Source: Lunularia cruciata (taxonomy: Eukaryota > Streptophyta > Marchantiopsida > Lunulariales > Lunulariaceae). Taken from it: a stretch of 64,000 bases of DNA. Numbering within the stretch: the first letter of the stretch is position 1; each line of letters begins with the position of its first letter. Below, piece by piece: positions 45,523-57,480 of the stretch. A model generated the notes under the pieces. The model saw nothing but the letters and a program-made list of their open reading frames with translations. It made no database searches and had not been told where the DNA came from. Where the stretch lies: NCBI GenBank assembly GCA_948567375.1, contig OX419755.1:7197001-7261000 (forward strand), given 5' to 3'. The position numbers and the translations under genes were made by a program.

Positions 45523-46000
45523 GGTAATATATGTTGCTTTCCTATAGCACATCCATCACATATTGAATTTTGATTACTTTTAACATGCTATTCTGGTTTC
45601 AAATAAAGACCATGTACTAGTCCTTCTCTCTCCATCTTCCTTATGTAGGCAAGATTGAGATGGCCAAGTCTTTGGTGCCAAAGTGCAATATCTAACTTCT
45701 TATAGAATTTTTGCTTTTCTAGCTTCTAACTCTCTTTGTTGCTTGCAACAATAGAGTTTGCTTGGGAAATGTTACCTATCTTTGTAAGTCTAATTTGAAT
45801 TCTATAAGCTTTGAGTCATGGATGTCTTTCATCACCATTGCTCCATCTTTCTCCATGTAGCCACCCTTTTTGGTGTAAGTGGTTTGAATGGCTTTGTCCA
45901 TTGCCTGATCAATACTAAATAGGTTGCATTTCAACTCTAGAAAATAGAGACTTCCTTTAGTGATTCCTTTGTCTTTTTGCACCAAGATTACAAGAGATTG
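45523..46000 (-). pseudogene. Copia integrase N-terminal and pre-integrase region
   Basis: Continues the copia frame broken at 39879. The frame at 45985-45776 contains LYFLELKCNLFSIDQAMDKA, the GAG-pre-integrase block usually written LxHNLLSxxQL in copia elements. Segment 45540-45700 contains the complement of the HHCC region, with stops. Confidence 0.78.
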
Positions 46001-47479
46001 GGATGTGTTTTACTCCAACAACCAAAATCCTTCAATGGTTTGCAATATACGTGGGCCATGTTCCTTCTCCAATCTTCTTGAAATCTTGGAACCACTCTTG
46101 TCTATTGGTCTTGTGCTTTGAAGCTCCTCCATCAGCATACCAAACATCATTGTCTAGATGATTGATATTGATGGCAATGCTAGAACTAGCAGCAAATGCA
46201 ATACTCTATCTTGTTAGAGCATTGTTTGACTTCTAGGATTAGCCACATTGTGCAGCTTTCTTCTTGGGAGGTTCTTCTCCCCTTTACATTCTCTTGCCCA
46301 ATGCTCCTTCTTTCCACATTTTTTGCAATTTGTTCTCTTCTTTAGTTCAAAGACATTGGTCTTCTTCTAAGTCTCAGCATTATTGCTACCTGTAATGCTT
46401 CTTCTATTGGCAGCAAGAAAGGCTCTCTCTCCCCTGAACTCTTTTTTTTCTCCTCTCCACATCTATTCAAGGTTTCTTCCTTGAGCAGTCTTGTTGAGTC
46501 TCTTGATGGTTTTCTACTCCTCGGATACATATCTCATGCAACTATTATATGGCGATAAGCTTGTAGCAAACTACAAAACTCTTGGTGACAGCTGAGATAA
46601 TGAGGTTAGAGCATACATTTTGTGACTACTGCACTCTGCAAACCAAACACAAATGCCTTTGAGCCAACAAACCTTGTTGGAAAATTGCTTGTCCTTATAT
46701 CTAACAGCAAAGTTTATCAAGGATACATGATAGTCATGAAGCAGATAATAGGAGGTGATCATGTCATGAATAAATCAAATATGTTCAGGGGACTACCTTC
46801 TCCAAGGGAATGTTATACTGGGTTTTGTCACCTACTTAATGCTTATATCGCCAACCAGGGTATACCACAGAGTCCCATACCCCTGGCAGGTTCAAGGGCC
46901 CTTATTGAGGAATCATTTATTCTAGCACCAAGGTTACTTAGTTCACTAGCAAGAGTTTCTACTTGGTTAATAAAACCCACTATCTCCTCTCCTGGTTCAT
47001 TTGTAAATTCAAGAATCTTAGCTAGAGAACATGCTTGTTTCTAAAGCACATTGCTCATGTAACTTAATCAATCTACTCCATATCTGGTTTGTGGTTCTAC
47101 ACTTGATTAGTCTTTGTAAATACTTCTCTTCTATGGATACACATATGTAAATTTCTACAACATTGTTCTTGCTTTGCCAATTGGTCTCTCTCTCTCTCAT
47201 TTTCAATTGCTTATTCTATTGTGTTCATCCCATTAACAAGTCTACTACAAGTTTAGTCAAGTAAGTCTCTTTGACTTGAAGATGATCATCATCCGGAATT
47301 TCCAAATCAAAATATCCTTCCCATTGAATTAACTATTGTGTGTTAATCCTCTCACTTGCTCCTTGTTCCCATGGTGTCCTAATCTACTCTCAGATCTGAA
47401 ACATCTCTTAAATCTTAAAGTCTATCTGTCTCTCCAAAATTCTACACCAAAAATAATTTTCTATCACTCTTGATGTGTT
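46001..47479 (-). pseudogene. Copia gag remnant with zinc knuckle
   Basis: On the minus strand the sequence near 46325-46283 reads CKKCGKKEHWAREC, a CX2CX4HX4C knuckle. The gag body is visible at 47050-46930 (for example KILEFTNEPGEEIVGFINQ and LASELSNLG). About 46570-46900 does not resemble copia gag and may be a further small insertion; its plus-strand ORF has no family motif. Confidence 0.72.
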
Positions 47480-47922
47480 GGGAAACATGAATCCATGATC
47501 TGTTAAAAACTATCATTAATACTGATGCAAAATCTACACAACATTTACCACGTGCAAGGAACACAAAAGCATATACAAAGCATTTCTACCCATTTCTCTT
47601 ATTGCAAATCTAGTCGCATGAAGTGAGGAATATAATACATGCAAGCTAGTATGCAAGTTCTAAGGTAATGAAAAATTTGGTTTTGTTGTTTGGCTTTGCT
47701 TCTCTGGATTATTGCACACACATCCCACTGCTCAAACTTCTTAATCTTATATCACCAACATCTCGATGGAATGAACCAGCTGCTCACTAAAAGATAAGAC
47801 TTAAATACTCTAACCCTAATTAATACCATGGTTGGATGTTAGGTGCTATGTATAAACCCTACCATCTACAATATAGATACACGCCATATCAATGTATTAG
47901 CATATGAAATGTACTTTTAATA
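47480..47922 (-). repeat. Copia 5' LTR
   Basis: Aligns with 36108-37213 minus the family B insert. Ends are TGTTGGGAAAC and a decayed ...TTTTAATA (CA to TA). Boundaries approximate. Confidence 0.68.
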
Positions 47923-47987
47923 TGATATAATATGTTAATTACTAAATACAAAAAATAAATATAAATTATACTATTAATGTTTTGCAT

Positions 47988-48173
47988 GGGGATTGTTAAA
48001 TCAACCCCCTTTTGTTAAAACGACCCACTCTTCACATTCTGACGACCTGGTCAGTCAACTAACATGTGAAAATGAAAATTACGAAAATTGGCTTGATTAG
48101 GGACAATCAAGTCCGTGGTATAGGGTCTGGAAATGGATAATTTTAACAAAGAGGGATCAATTTAACAATCACT
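47988..48173. mobile_element. Short inverted-repeat element (MITE-like), copy 1
   Basis: The left end GGGGATTGTTAAATCAACC and the reverse complement of the right end (GATTGTTAAATTGATCCC) match over about 30 bp, with a few changes. 186 bp, no ORF. Target duplication unclear. Confidence 0.65.
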
Positions 48174-48320
48174 GTTTATATTATATAATAAAGGAAAAGC
48201 ATGATGTGAGCTTGCATCATATCTCGAGTTATCAAACATGTATTGTATTAAGTTAATTACTCAATCATGTTATGTAGGAAAAGCTTTCTTTCATACTTAT
48301 TATCGTCACAATATGTTCAG

Positions 48321-48474
48321 AGGACTGTTAAATCGACTTCTTTGTTTGTTAATACGAACTCATTTCTGCACCTATGTTCATGCCATTGGCGGTCAACAAC
48401 AAACCATTTCTCCAGGCGTTGCAGTGAGAGGGATGGGTCATTTTAACCAAAGACGTGGTCAATTTACAATCCCC
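48321..48474. mobile_element. Short inverted-repeat element (MITE-like), copy 2
   Basis: Left end AGGACTGTTAAATCGAC; the reverse complement of the right end is GGGGATTGTAAATTGACC. Same family as 47988-48173, lying only about 150 bp away in the same orientation. No ORF of transposase type. Confidence 0.65.
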
Positions 48475-50345
48475 TAACGTTATGGTTTATTTTATACTAT
48501 CGAAAGGAAACGGATTTACGGAAAGCGCAAGTTACTGTATAGAGTGGATAATGGTGCACCTATAAATCCACCAAGATTAATAAATTATAGACTAATACGA
48601 GAAACATAAAATATAGCATGAATCTCGAGACTTAAATTTGAGAGAATTATGTTTCAATAAGCTCACGGCATGTGCATATCCAATGCATCGTACACCCCAT
48701 GCCCTGAAACAAACCTAACTGAAACTAATATTTCTTTTATCCATTATTCATTCCATGTTTAATGATATTTGAAAAGCGACACCATTTACTTATTTTCCGA
48801 TATGAAGTTCTGCGTTGAGAAGTGGGAGCGCTACATGGGGTCGAGGAGGTTTGCTGTCCTAGTGAGTAGAGGACTTGTCAATTTGATATATATATATATA
48901 TTATATATATATATGTGAATTTTATTTTTTAATTTAAAATATTGTGAAATATGCCACAAGAAATCACATGTGCATTATTAAAATAGGATGTATCCCTTGG
49001 CATTTCTATTTTAAAATTTATTTAGTCTGTATTTCCATCATTTCAACAAGAAGGTGGGTCAACTATAGATCCATATCATGTAGAAATTATATATTATAAT
49101 TGGTTTTTGATAATTTAATAAATTTATGGGACATTTCAACAAATTGATTCATATGTTGTAGAAATTGTAAATTTTATTTGGTTCTTGATCCTTTAATAAA
49201 TTTATGGACTAAAATTTATTATTTGGATTGAAAACTTCAAAAAATTCAAATATTTTTACAAAGAATATCATAAATATATATGATTATAAAAATTAATCTA
49301 GACTATATACAAATATTTCGAGAAATCAATTATCTTTTTATTAAGAAATAAAACATTATATATATAATAATAATTTAAAATATAATTTCTCTACGTTAAC
49401 CTTCTCAAAATTTTACCTTTCAGTGTGGATAATTTTAGTACATATAACATTCTTCACTAGATTAATTTGATATCCATAATACCGGATTCATAAGACACAC
49501 TAGGCCATTGCATGGGCACCCGACTATTGCTAGAATGTCGTACTCCATTCTACTCAGAAAGTACCATAAACGCATGTTTCTGAGAGTTGGTTACAGTAGG
49601 CAAGGCATAAATATACTAATACTAGATCAGATGCCAGTGACATGATCATGCATAATACTCTCTCACTAGGACTCTTTAATTTAACTACAAACCTCTTTAT
49701 CCATGAAACAATATTCTTACGTGAGCAAGCAGCAGAACTCCAGAATCTTGACGACACAGAGTACTACAATTATGAAGGGATGAGTTATAGGGGTAGCCGT
49801 GCATATTGCATTATTTTCTCCTTTTACATGCGGCGGACCGTTTAACAGATCTAAAATATTGTTATGTGTTCTTTTATTGGAATATCTTCTGGCAGTGGCG
49901 GTGCCTCAGTTTCGCAGCAAGGCTTTTTGTTCGGAATTTGCACGGCTCCCAATTTGTCAGCTCTGGTAAGTTTTCAAAATCCGTAAAGTCTCGATCGTTG
50001 AGCGCATACCTCCCACCCCCCAAAGTCATTACCCAGAAAAAAGAAAACCATTCTAAGTATGTAACAAAGTCTGAACACATGAAGGGTCCACCTCTTTTTA
50101 TTTGAGTTTTTAAAGTTTGCATCTCTTTCTCCCTCTTTATACATGTCAAAGTGTCCACTTGTGAGGACCTGGAACAAGCTCAAACGTCAGTGAGTACAGT
50201 ATCTAACCTTTAGGTTGATGTTGGAGACACTGAAGCCTGGGTAAACTTGCGGTTTAGCCCCATTTTACCAAGTTTTGGGCCTTGTACGCATCTCCCCTTT
50301 TCCTTTGGTGTATGTACTCTTTTATAAGTATCTGTATATTTAATG
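48475..50345. other. AT-rich intergenic DNA
   Basis: An (AT)n tract lies at about 48885-48915. Short ORFs only (for example 49642-49845 plus), with no domain. Composition becomes more balanced after 49500. No gene can be supported. Confidence 0.45.
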
Positions 50346-50411
50346 GGTCTTCCCATCCTCCTTGTTTTCCTACGCGGTCGCCTTTTCCACCGTTGCAGAC
50401 ACTGAAGCCTG
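50221..50411. repeat. 19-bp direct repeats flanking a 153-bp segment
   Basis: TTGGAGACACTGAAGCCTG at 50221-50239 and TTGCAGACACTGAAGCCTG at 50393-50411, one mismatch. The enclosed segment ends with the dispersed ~45-bp motif (50346-50387). Confidence 0.8.
50346..50387 (+). repeat. Dispersed ~45-bp motif (possible transposon end), copy near 50.3 kb
   Basis: GGTCTTCCCATCCTCCTTG followed by CTACGCGGTCGCCTTTTC. Closest to 16984-17026; the inverse orientation is at 4717 and 16167. Confidence 0.55.
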
Positions 50412-50869
50412 TCGAGAGGGGAAAAAAAGGAAAAAAGCAGCAACTTTCGTACTAGCGTAAATTGTCGTTTGACATTTAAGGACGAGAATAAGGATTTGGG
50501 TGGACGAGCTATTCTTCAGTCGTTTTATAGAGTATGAATCTTGGGGGAAAATAACTGTAAAAGTATGCATTGTACGCCACTGAAATATGTTAAAAAAATG
50601 CCCTCAAATACAGAATAACAAAGCTAATGAGTCATGAACAGTCTATCTAATTCTGTTAGATGAAGTGTCCTACGTTGTCAATGTGTCAAGACACAAGTCG
50701 ACCCCCAAGTATCAGTTCAGGTACCTCTGCTTAGAGGAATTCTTCCTATCACAACAAAAGGTCAAATATCTGTAGGCTTGCGAGCACATCATGCAATTTT
50801 TCAAGGGCAAGCTAAACAAGATCATTTGTGCTGAAAAGATCACCATCCAAGATAAATAAAATAAAATAA
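50412..50869. other. Unassigned intergenic DNA
   Basis: No ORF with a recognisable domain and no repeat match found. Confidence 0.4.
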
Positions 50870-51310
50870 AATATTTATATTTATATTTATATAAGAGTAC
50901 AAGGTCTAATAAGACACAAACAAGTGGCAAAAGGAAAAAAAGAAAAAGGTACGAGGTCTAATAGGCCCAAGCAGCCCAAAAGAACCAATGCGAGAAGGCA
51001 TACTAGGGTAAAAAGAGCCTTAACACAAGTACTGAAGATGCTAAAAAGAGGCTAGTCTTACTCTTGTGTACTAAAGATCCTCCACAGGTACGTTCTGTAT
51101 GTGTGGAGAGAGAACCTACCTGTGTTGGTGTTCTTACTTTTGGTCAAGACCCAAAGCCTGAACCCGTTGTAAAGTGAATAATAAGTGTTGGCAATAGTGC
51201 AATGTGAATATGGCAAGAGAGATAGCCAGTACCCATCTCCTCTATAAGGGACTTCTTATTGCATCCCCAAGGAGACCATCGAAAGGATAATGTAGTACTA
51301 AAGACCTATA
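50870..51310 (+). repeat. Dispersed repeat, copy B (first copy at 18403-18950)
   Basis: Shares ordered landmarks with copy A, including GAGAGATAGCCA and CCxAAGGAGACCAT. Diverged; both copies on the same strand. Confidence 0.5.
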
Positions 51311-53940
51311 GTTTAGCCCTTATATGATATGAGATCTGTATCTAGATGACTCTTTCATAATTTGAATATGCATTTCAAGACTATTTGCCCATGGTTCAGC
51401 TAAACTCTAGAAACAGTTGCATTAACTTGCTCTAGGTGCAATTTTGGTTGAGAGCAGAAAACTAAGCCTTCAAAAGATGGAGAAAGCTAGTTTACGTATA
51501 GACTATAGATGTAGGGTATTCCTTATACGACCCAAGTTTTTACTACTCTTAGTAAAAGTCGACTAAAATCGACTTAGTAAATCGGCTTAGTAAACATTTG
51601 GGGTTGTTTTAACAATCCGCAAAAATATTAGGGCTTTGCGTAAAAGTAAGTCCAAGTGTACATTTTGCCGGGACATCATGTCGTATGAATATTTCTCTGC
51701 TAAATTATCATTCCAAGACAACGGCTACATCAATTTAGAAAACAGTAACCAAGAAATAAAGTTTCTATGCTAACCTTGACTTATATATCATAGTTTCTTT
51801 ATTGGTTTCGTCTTTTACGTACTAGGATGAGCTGGTCACGTCTTTTGGTCTATTTGAGTCCAGAATATGTGAACTTAGTATGCGCTAATCCTCTACCATT
51901 AGCACAGATAAAAGATGAAACAAACCCCAAAAGTGCGTAGGACAACAGACAAAGATTTGGTTGATGGAAAGTAATCTCATCCCTCAATAACCACTTTAAA
52001 TGTTCTCTTTGGTTCGTTCCAAGCGTCTGGAATAAAGGCTTTGTAGGCTTTTATTTTCTAGGTTATAGTGAAGAGAATTTTACAATAAATCTGCTCCTTT
52101 TGTCCAAGGTACGGACAATGAAGTTTATTCCGTCACACAGGGAAAGGTCATGTAGAAAGTTGTCAAAATATCACTTTATACCCATCGCTGCCCCAGTAGC
52201 ATGTGCTAGAAATTTGTGAATGTTTTCCAACCATTTGACCTTAGATTGTATTCAAGCCAAACAGAAAGAGTAATAACCTGTCAAGATGGCACAATAAACT
52301 GGTCAGTTTAATATACATTTGCATTATTGTGCAAGGAGATTTGATTTCCATGCACATGGGATTCCAATGTGAGAAGTTGTTCTCCAATCAAAGACGAGGA
52401 AAGATAGCACACACACATATATATATAGATATAACAGGTTAGCCTCATGGGCTCTGTACCACGTCCAATACAGTACAGAGTACGTAGGGAACTGTAGTTA
52501 ACCACACGTGAGAAATGAATGAGCTGAATCGAAACCTTGAAGGTGGACAGTTCAAGACTCTAGGCTTAGACAAAGTACTACTGTAGTAGATAAAGCATTA
52601 TTGAAGGGCTGTCTATCAATCCCATAGCTCACTGGTACTCGCTAGAGCAGTTCCAAAGTGTAGAAAGGGAATCATCAGATCCTTCCTGCTAATTGGACTT
52701 TAGAGAATTTACCTTCTGGCATGGGGCCAACTCTGGTCGAACCCAACAAATATAGCGAGTGGTTAAGATAGTACCTAACCAGAGAGGTCAGATTGGAGTT
52801 TTGTACAGTGCTAGCGGCAACTTCTTAGCGTAGATCTTTGGGGCGTGTTTAGTTATCTATGCGCCAAACGAGCAGTTCGAGATCTGACAAGAAGAGGCTC
52901 TTCATTCCTAACTTTTTAAGATATATTTAGTGTACATCATGATTTGAGACCCCGAGATGGGTTGGATTTAGCTCGAGTTTCTACCATTGGATATGATTAT
53001 CTCGAAGCACTTGCATGATGAACAGTGTAAATGATTTTGATCATTTTAAGGTGTCAGTCCTCGAGAAGATCATGCTATGAGACGGATAGACGTTTTGGAC
53101 CGTTTCTGAACGAATAACGAGGATCCTCCTGCCCACCTACCGCACCCCACTTCGGGCAATTTGGAGCTCTCTCGTTCGTTGATTCGGACTTTGAGGTTGT
53201 GGGTTCGGCGTCTAGTCCTTGAGTGGCTGAAGTTGTGGTCCTTCTGTGGAGGAGTAAGTACATTCAGCCTGGTTAGAAACCCTTAGATTTCGACTTCGTG
53301 TTCAGGAAGTTCAATTAGCTTCTCCATAGGCCATTGTGGGCTCGATGCTCCGTAGCAGGAAAGCTGCGCTTGATCTACAGATATTTCCAAAGCGTCGTCG
53401 TTGTTTTTGTACACTGTACTGCCGAAGACCCACGAAATTTACACGTAAGTTGTTACACATTAGAGGGTATCAGAAATACTGCATAAATATATAACTTAAT
53501 AATTATTTTTAGTGAACTCTGTTTTGGAATGAAGTGCTAATAATTGAACCCTGCCAAATGGTAACATTTTAGTATAACATGGTAAAATGGTAACAGATAT
53601 TTAGTGCAAGTTGGAAACATTTATAAAAAATCAGGTAAGATGATATGGATGATTAGGTGTACCGTATCAGAATAAATGTTAGCAAGACGAGGTAATGTGG
53701 CTTTCTGATCAGGTTGCCACAGTCTTTTTAGGGTGAATAGTGTGAATTTTTGGCAGATACAATCTGCTCCATATTCTGGAATAGAGCTAACATTACTTCA
53801 CCTGTCATAGTAAATTTGGGAGATTTAAATCTTATGCAAGGTTGGGACCGAGAAGGTTCTTGAATGCAAAGAAACCATCTTGATAGGCTCTCAGTTCCCA
53901 TGTCCTCCAGAGATGGTGTTCCCTGACTCGTGCCCCTAGT
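51311..53940. other. Intergenic DNA with no gene recognised
   Basis: Short ORFs only. A short repeat of TCGACTTAGTAAATCGGCTTAGTAAA type lies at about 51555-51595, and an (AC)(AT) microsatellite at about 52408-52432. CpG is retained around 52800-53450, suggesting single-copy DNA there. Confidence 0.42.
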
Positions 53941-54496
53941 TTGTCCCAACACCCAAAGGATGGAAAATTGACGTTGTGTTTTCATGGAGTGCTTGGTGGA
54001 TGGAATTTGAGCTTGTACACCCGAGGAATCACAATTTGTTGCACCAATCAAGGACTCGACTTTCGTTTTACACCACCTCCACTAGCTTCTACAAGGGATG
54101 GGTCAAAGGATGCTTTCCTTGCCAAAGAAGGAGAATGTGATCCAAAGAGGAGAAAAGGTGGAACATCCGTAAGTAAGGTATCCAAAATGTCACCTAGTAT
54201 TTTATTGTCTCAAGATTTAGCAAAAATCACCATGTTGAATGCATACACTAGGGAGAGGTTATGACTAGCTGAATTAGAAGCCACTAACATGAGGAAAAGA
54301 GAAAAAACATTGATGAAAATTAAAGATGAGCTTGTCGGATTAGAGACAAAGAAGATGAAAGTTGAGATTGAGAAGAAATTGAGTGTTGATAAAAGGAAAG
54401 CTAGCGCGGACAAACATAGGTTGAAGGAGATGATTTAGACTCAAATTGCACTCATGAATCAAAATGAGTCTCTTGCGGGGAGGAAATTCTCTTGAG
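53941..54496 (+). pseudogene. Decayed coiled-coil coding region
   Basis: One plus-strand frame runs through the whole stretch with a TGA near 54261 and a TAG near 54436. After the first stop it reads LAELEATNMRKREKTL and later KIKDELVGLETKKMKVEIE, strongly coiled-coil. The stops look like CGA-to-TGA and CAG-to-TAG changes. Related in style to the remnants at 2.7, 25.8 and 62 kb. Function unknown. Confidence 0.5.
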
Positions 54497-55898
54497 GAAA
54501 TATGTCAATATTTCAAAGTGCTAACTCAAGTTCATCAAGAAATCAAACCTTTAGCTTCATGTTAGAGTCAAAACATGCAAAAACATCATGTTCCAAATTC
54601 ATACTCTAGTGACAATAAATATGATACCACCACTTAAGGCACTTCCATGTAATATTTGAGATTTTTGTGTAAGTGCTAGAGATTGCGAGAACAAGGATCC
54701 TTATCAAACGTCCAAAAGCCACTCTAGAAAGACTTTTCATGCTCAAAGTTGAACAAAACAACCGCTTGGAGACACCTGCTAGAGCCCAAAAGAGCATGAC
54801 ACTCTCAACCAATCCTTGAAATAGCACACATTGGCGCTTGCCGTTGCCCATTCATGAAGAAACTCCCATTGATGCTCGTCAAAGAATGGTATGGTTGTGG
54901 ATGGTGCCCACTACCACCTAGTGGCACATGATGGCGCACACCAAAGACTATGTAAGTTTTTAGATGGTGCCTAATGATGCCAGTTGGAGGTGGAAGGCAT
55001 GTGATGGCACTTTTTGTAAGCTATTAGTGCTTGTAGATGCTAGTTAATGTCCATGCGTAAGTGAATAAATTTCATATCATTTAACGGACTCAAATTCATA
55101 TGATATGAGGTATGAGAATGAGGCAAAGTGAGAATGAGAATGGAAATAAATCTATAATCATAAATATGATACATATGATGTGTATAAATATGTAGTCCCT
55201 ATGACTAGTCACTATGCTAGAAGAGAAGGAGGTGAAGAAGATGAGGGAGATGCAACATGGAGTCCACGTGCAAATACATCCTAAAGTTTGCATTGATATA
55301 CACCATGTTGAATCCTAAATGGACTCAATGACCACCAAAGGTGCCACTTGCTCTCATCCAAGTGCCAATGCTGATATTGCTAGCTAGAAGGTCATATGGA
55401 ACTCAATCTACCAAACTATAAGAACTCGGTCTACCAAACATCCACTCCTCTTCTGCTCAATTAACAACATGCTTGTCATCATGGAGAAATCTATCCAAAG
55501 CTATCATCAAAAAGTCGAATCACCAAATGTATGATGATCTCTATACCCTATAAGGATGGAAGTAGGGAGGATGGATTGCACCATGTGGATGGTTTCTACT
55601 ACAAGAGAGTGCATAACTATATTGGATCAAAAGATTATGAAGTAGTAAACCCAATGAAGTGAGATGTTCATAGGATCTAGCTCTAAGTCATTGCAACTCA
55701 TCTTGTTGGACATTTGTAGAACACAAATAGGCCATGAGCCGAGACCCAAGGTGAACTCCCTTTGGGAGCTTTGACCATTGCCACATGCTCCATAGCATTG
55801 ACTTAACTCCATTAGGCAGAAGATTATCCACAAGATAACCTCAAAGCACAACAAACATAACTAAATGAAATGGCTAACACCAAGATGTGCTACACACC
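54497..55898. other. AT-rich repeat-like DNA
   Basis: Short ORFs only. Irregular GATGGTGCC/GATGGCGC repeats lie at about 54890-55000. It ends at the gypsy copy 4 boundary, whose left flank is ACACC. Confidence 0.45.
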
Positions 55899-56296
55899 TG
55901 TAACAATATGGAGTTTAGCTACAAAATAGTTAGAGCTAACGAAGTAATGAATAGGACAAATTAGCCTAAAATATTCTAGAAGTATCTAGGAAGCTTCTTG
56001 GGAAGCTTCTAGGCTAGCTTAGCTTGTACCCAAGTAGATAGCTTCTAGACGCTTCTAACTAGCTTAGCTTGCATGCAAAGTAAGCAACTTATTGAAGGAA
56101 GCTTCTTGATTAACTTAGCTTGCACTCTAAGAAAGTGGCTCAAGGAAGCTTCTTGAGAAGCTTCTCAAGGCCTTATATGCTCCCTATAAATACCAAAGTT
56201 AAAGCTCATGCTAGGCATTTGGAGTTTCCTTGATTCAAGTGTCCCAATGTGATCTTCCATTCTCCTATTTCTCTCCTCAGTCTTGGATCTTTTACA
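55899..56296 (+). repeat. 5' LTR of gypsy copy 4
   Basis: TGTAACAATATGGAG to GGATCTTTTACA, 398 bp. TATA box CTATAAATACC at about 56184-56194 in the right orientation. TTCTAGAAG and GAAGCTTCTTGGGAAGCTTC remain from the heat-shock-like arrays. Confidence 0.9.
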
Positions 56297-56567
56297 TTGG
56301 TATTAGAGTAGGAGTGTGATGGATAGAATTTATGGATTACCAAATCCATTTCCTCCAAACCATTAGGATTTTTGTATCCGGGTACTACCCAAGCATCATT
56401 TCACACAATTCATCACTTCACATTTTGGGTAGAATTTTCTAAATGCAATCACCTTGTTTGAGGAACCCTTGGTACTTTCGGTTGTAACTTATGGAGAATG
56501 GTGGATGTGTTGCATCTATGTGTCAATAAATTAGATAAATTGAGAGTAGTGTGATAGAGTAGTAGCC

Positions 56568-57480
56568 ATGGAGGCAATGCTCAAGGTTATCATTGCTATG
56601 TAACAATAAATTGAGCTCCTTACTCGATTGTTGGATGAATAAGACCAACAATGACAAGAGCACATAGAGAGAGCACCATTTTGAGAAGGAGAAAACCAAA
56701 TCAAATTTCAAAAACCCAAGGTAGTTGATGGCAAGAATCTCTCAAGCATAATGGAGAATTTTATATTTGATTGTAAACGTTATCTTGAGATTATAAATCT
56801 TCAAGATGAATGGAGACTTATTCTCTTAACTTCAAGCTAATTGGGTGGAGCAGCAAAGCTATGGTGGCAATTTTGGGCAGAGGAAGCTGAAAGGCAGTTT
56901 GTTGTACCAATCTTGACATGGGAAGAATTCAAGGGTGCAATTATTGGGTGAGTCCAAGCAATAAATGCTACACAAGCTACACAAGCTACACAAGATAAAT
57001 TGGCAAAGTTGAAGTAGATTGGTTGAGTAAGAAGTTACATCATGCAATTCCAAAACACCATTATGCAAATTCTAGATATGACGAATGGTGAAGCTCTGGA
57101 TCAATTTGTGAGGGGCTTGAAGTCACAAACCAAATTAGAAGTGACTATGCAAGAGCCAAAATACTTGGAAGAAGCCATGTAGCTAATAGAGCGCTTTGAT
57201 TCCTTGGTTATGACAACTTGATCTTGACCTTGACCTTCATAAAACCAACTAGCACATCACACACGTGTGGAGGAGCCGGTATCGATGGAGATTGATGCCA
57301 TCCAAAAGATACCACTTAGTACAACAGATTGAGAAAGATTATGGCAAAATGGTGGTTGCTTTTATTGTCACCAAATTGGACATTGCATTGCTAAATGTAC
57401 ACTCAAGATGAGTGATCTTGATAAATCACCCAAATGGAGGTTGTGAAGCAAAATGATCAAGAAAACAAGGAATCCTAGTA
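56568..57480 (+). pseudogene. gypsy copy 4 gag remnant
   Basis: ATG at 56568 in the shared context, followed by several TAA and TGA codons at positions that are CAA or CGA in other copies. Zinc knuckle region at about 57350-57395 (CFYCHQIGHCIAKC). At the gag-pol junction the slippery site is AGAAAAC rather than GGGAAAC and the stem is broken. Confidence 0.83.

Larger units (their letters stand above)
36108..47922 (-). mobile_element. Decayed Ty1/copia element interrupted by a solo LTR and a young gypsy element
   Basis: Domain order on the minus strand is gag with zinc knuckle, integrase, reverse transcriptase, RNase H, which is the copia order. Matching terminal repeats lie at about 36108-37213 (containing the 690-bp family B LTR) and about 47480-47922. 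They share, for example, TCTTATTGCAAATCTAGTC and AAGTGAGGAAT. Without the insertions it is about 5.5 kb, normal for copia. The integrase is split at 39879/45523 by the gypsy element, whose GGTAA duplication confirms the join. All genes have stops and frameshifts. Confidence 0.85.

Noticed and set aside
46622-47044. 140-codon plus-strand ORF
   Set aside because: Largely antisense to copia gag remnants and without a domain.
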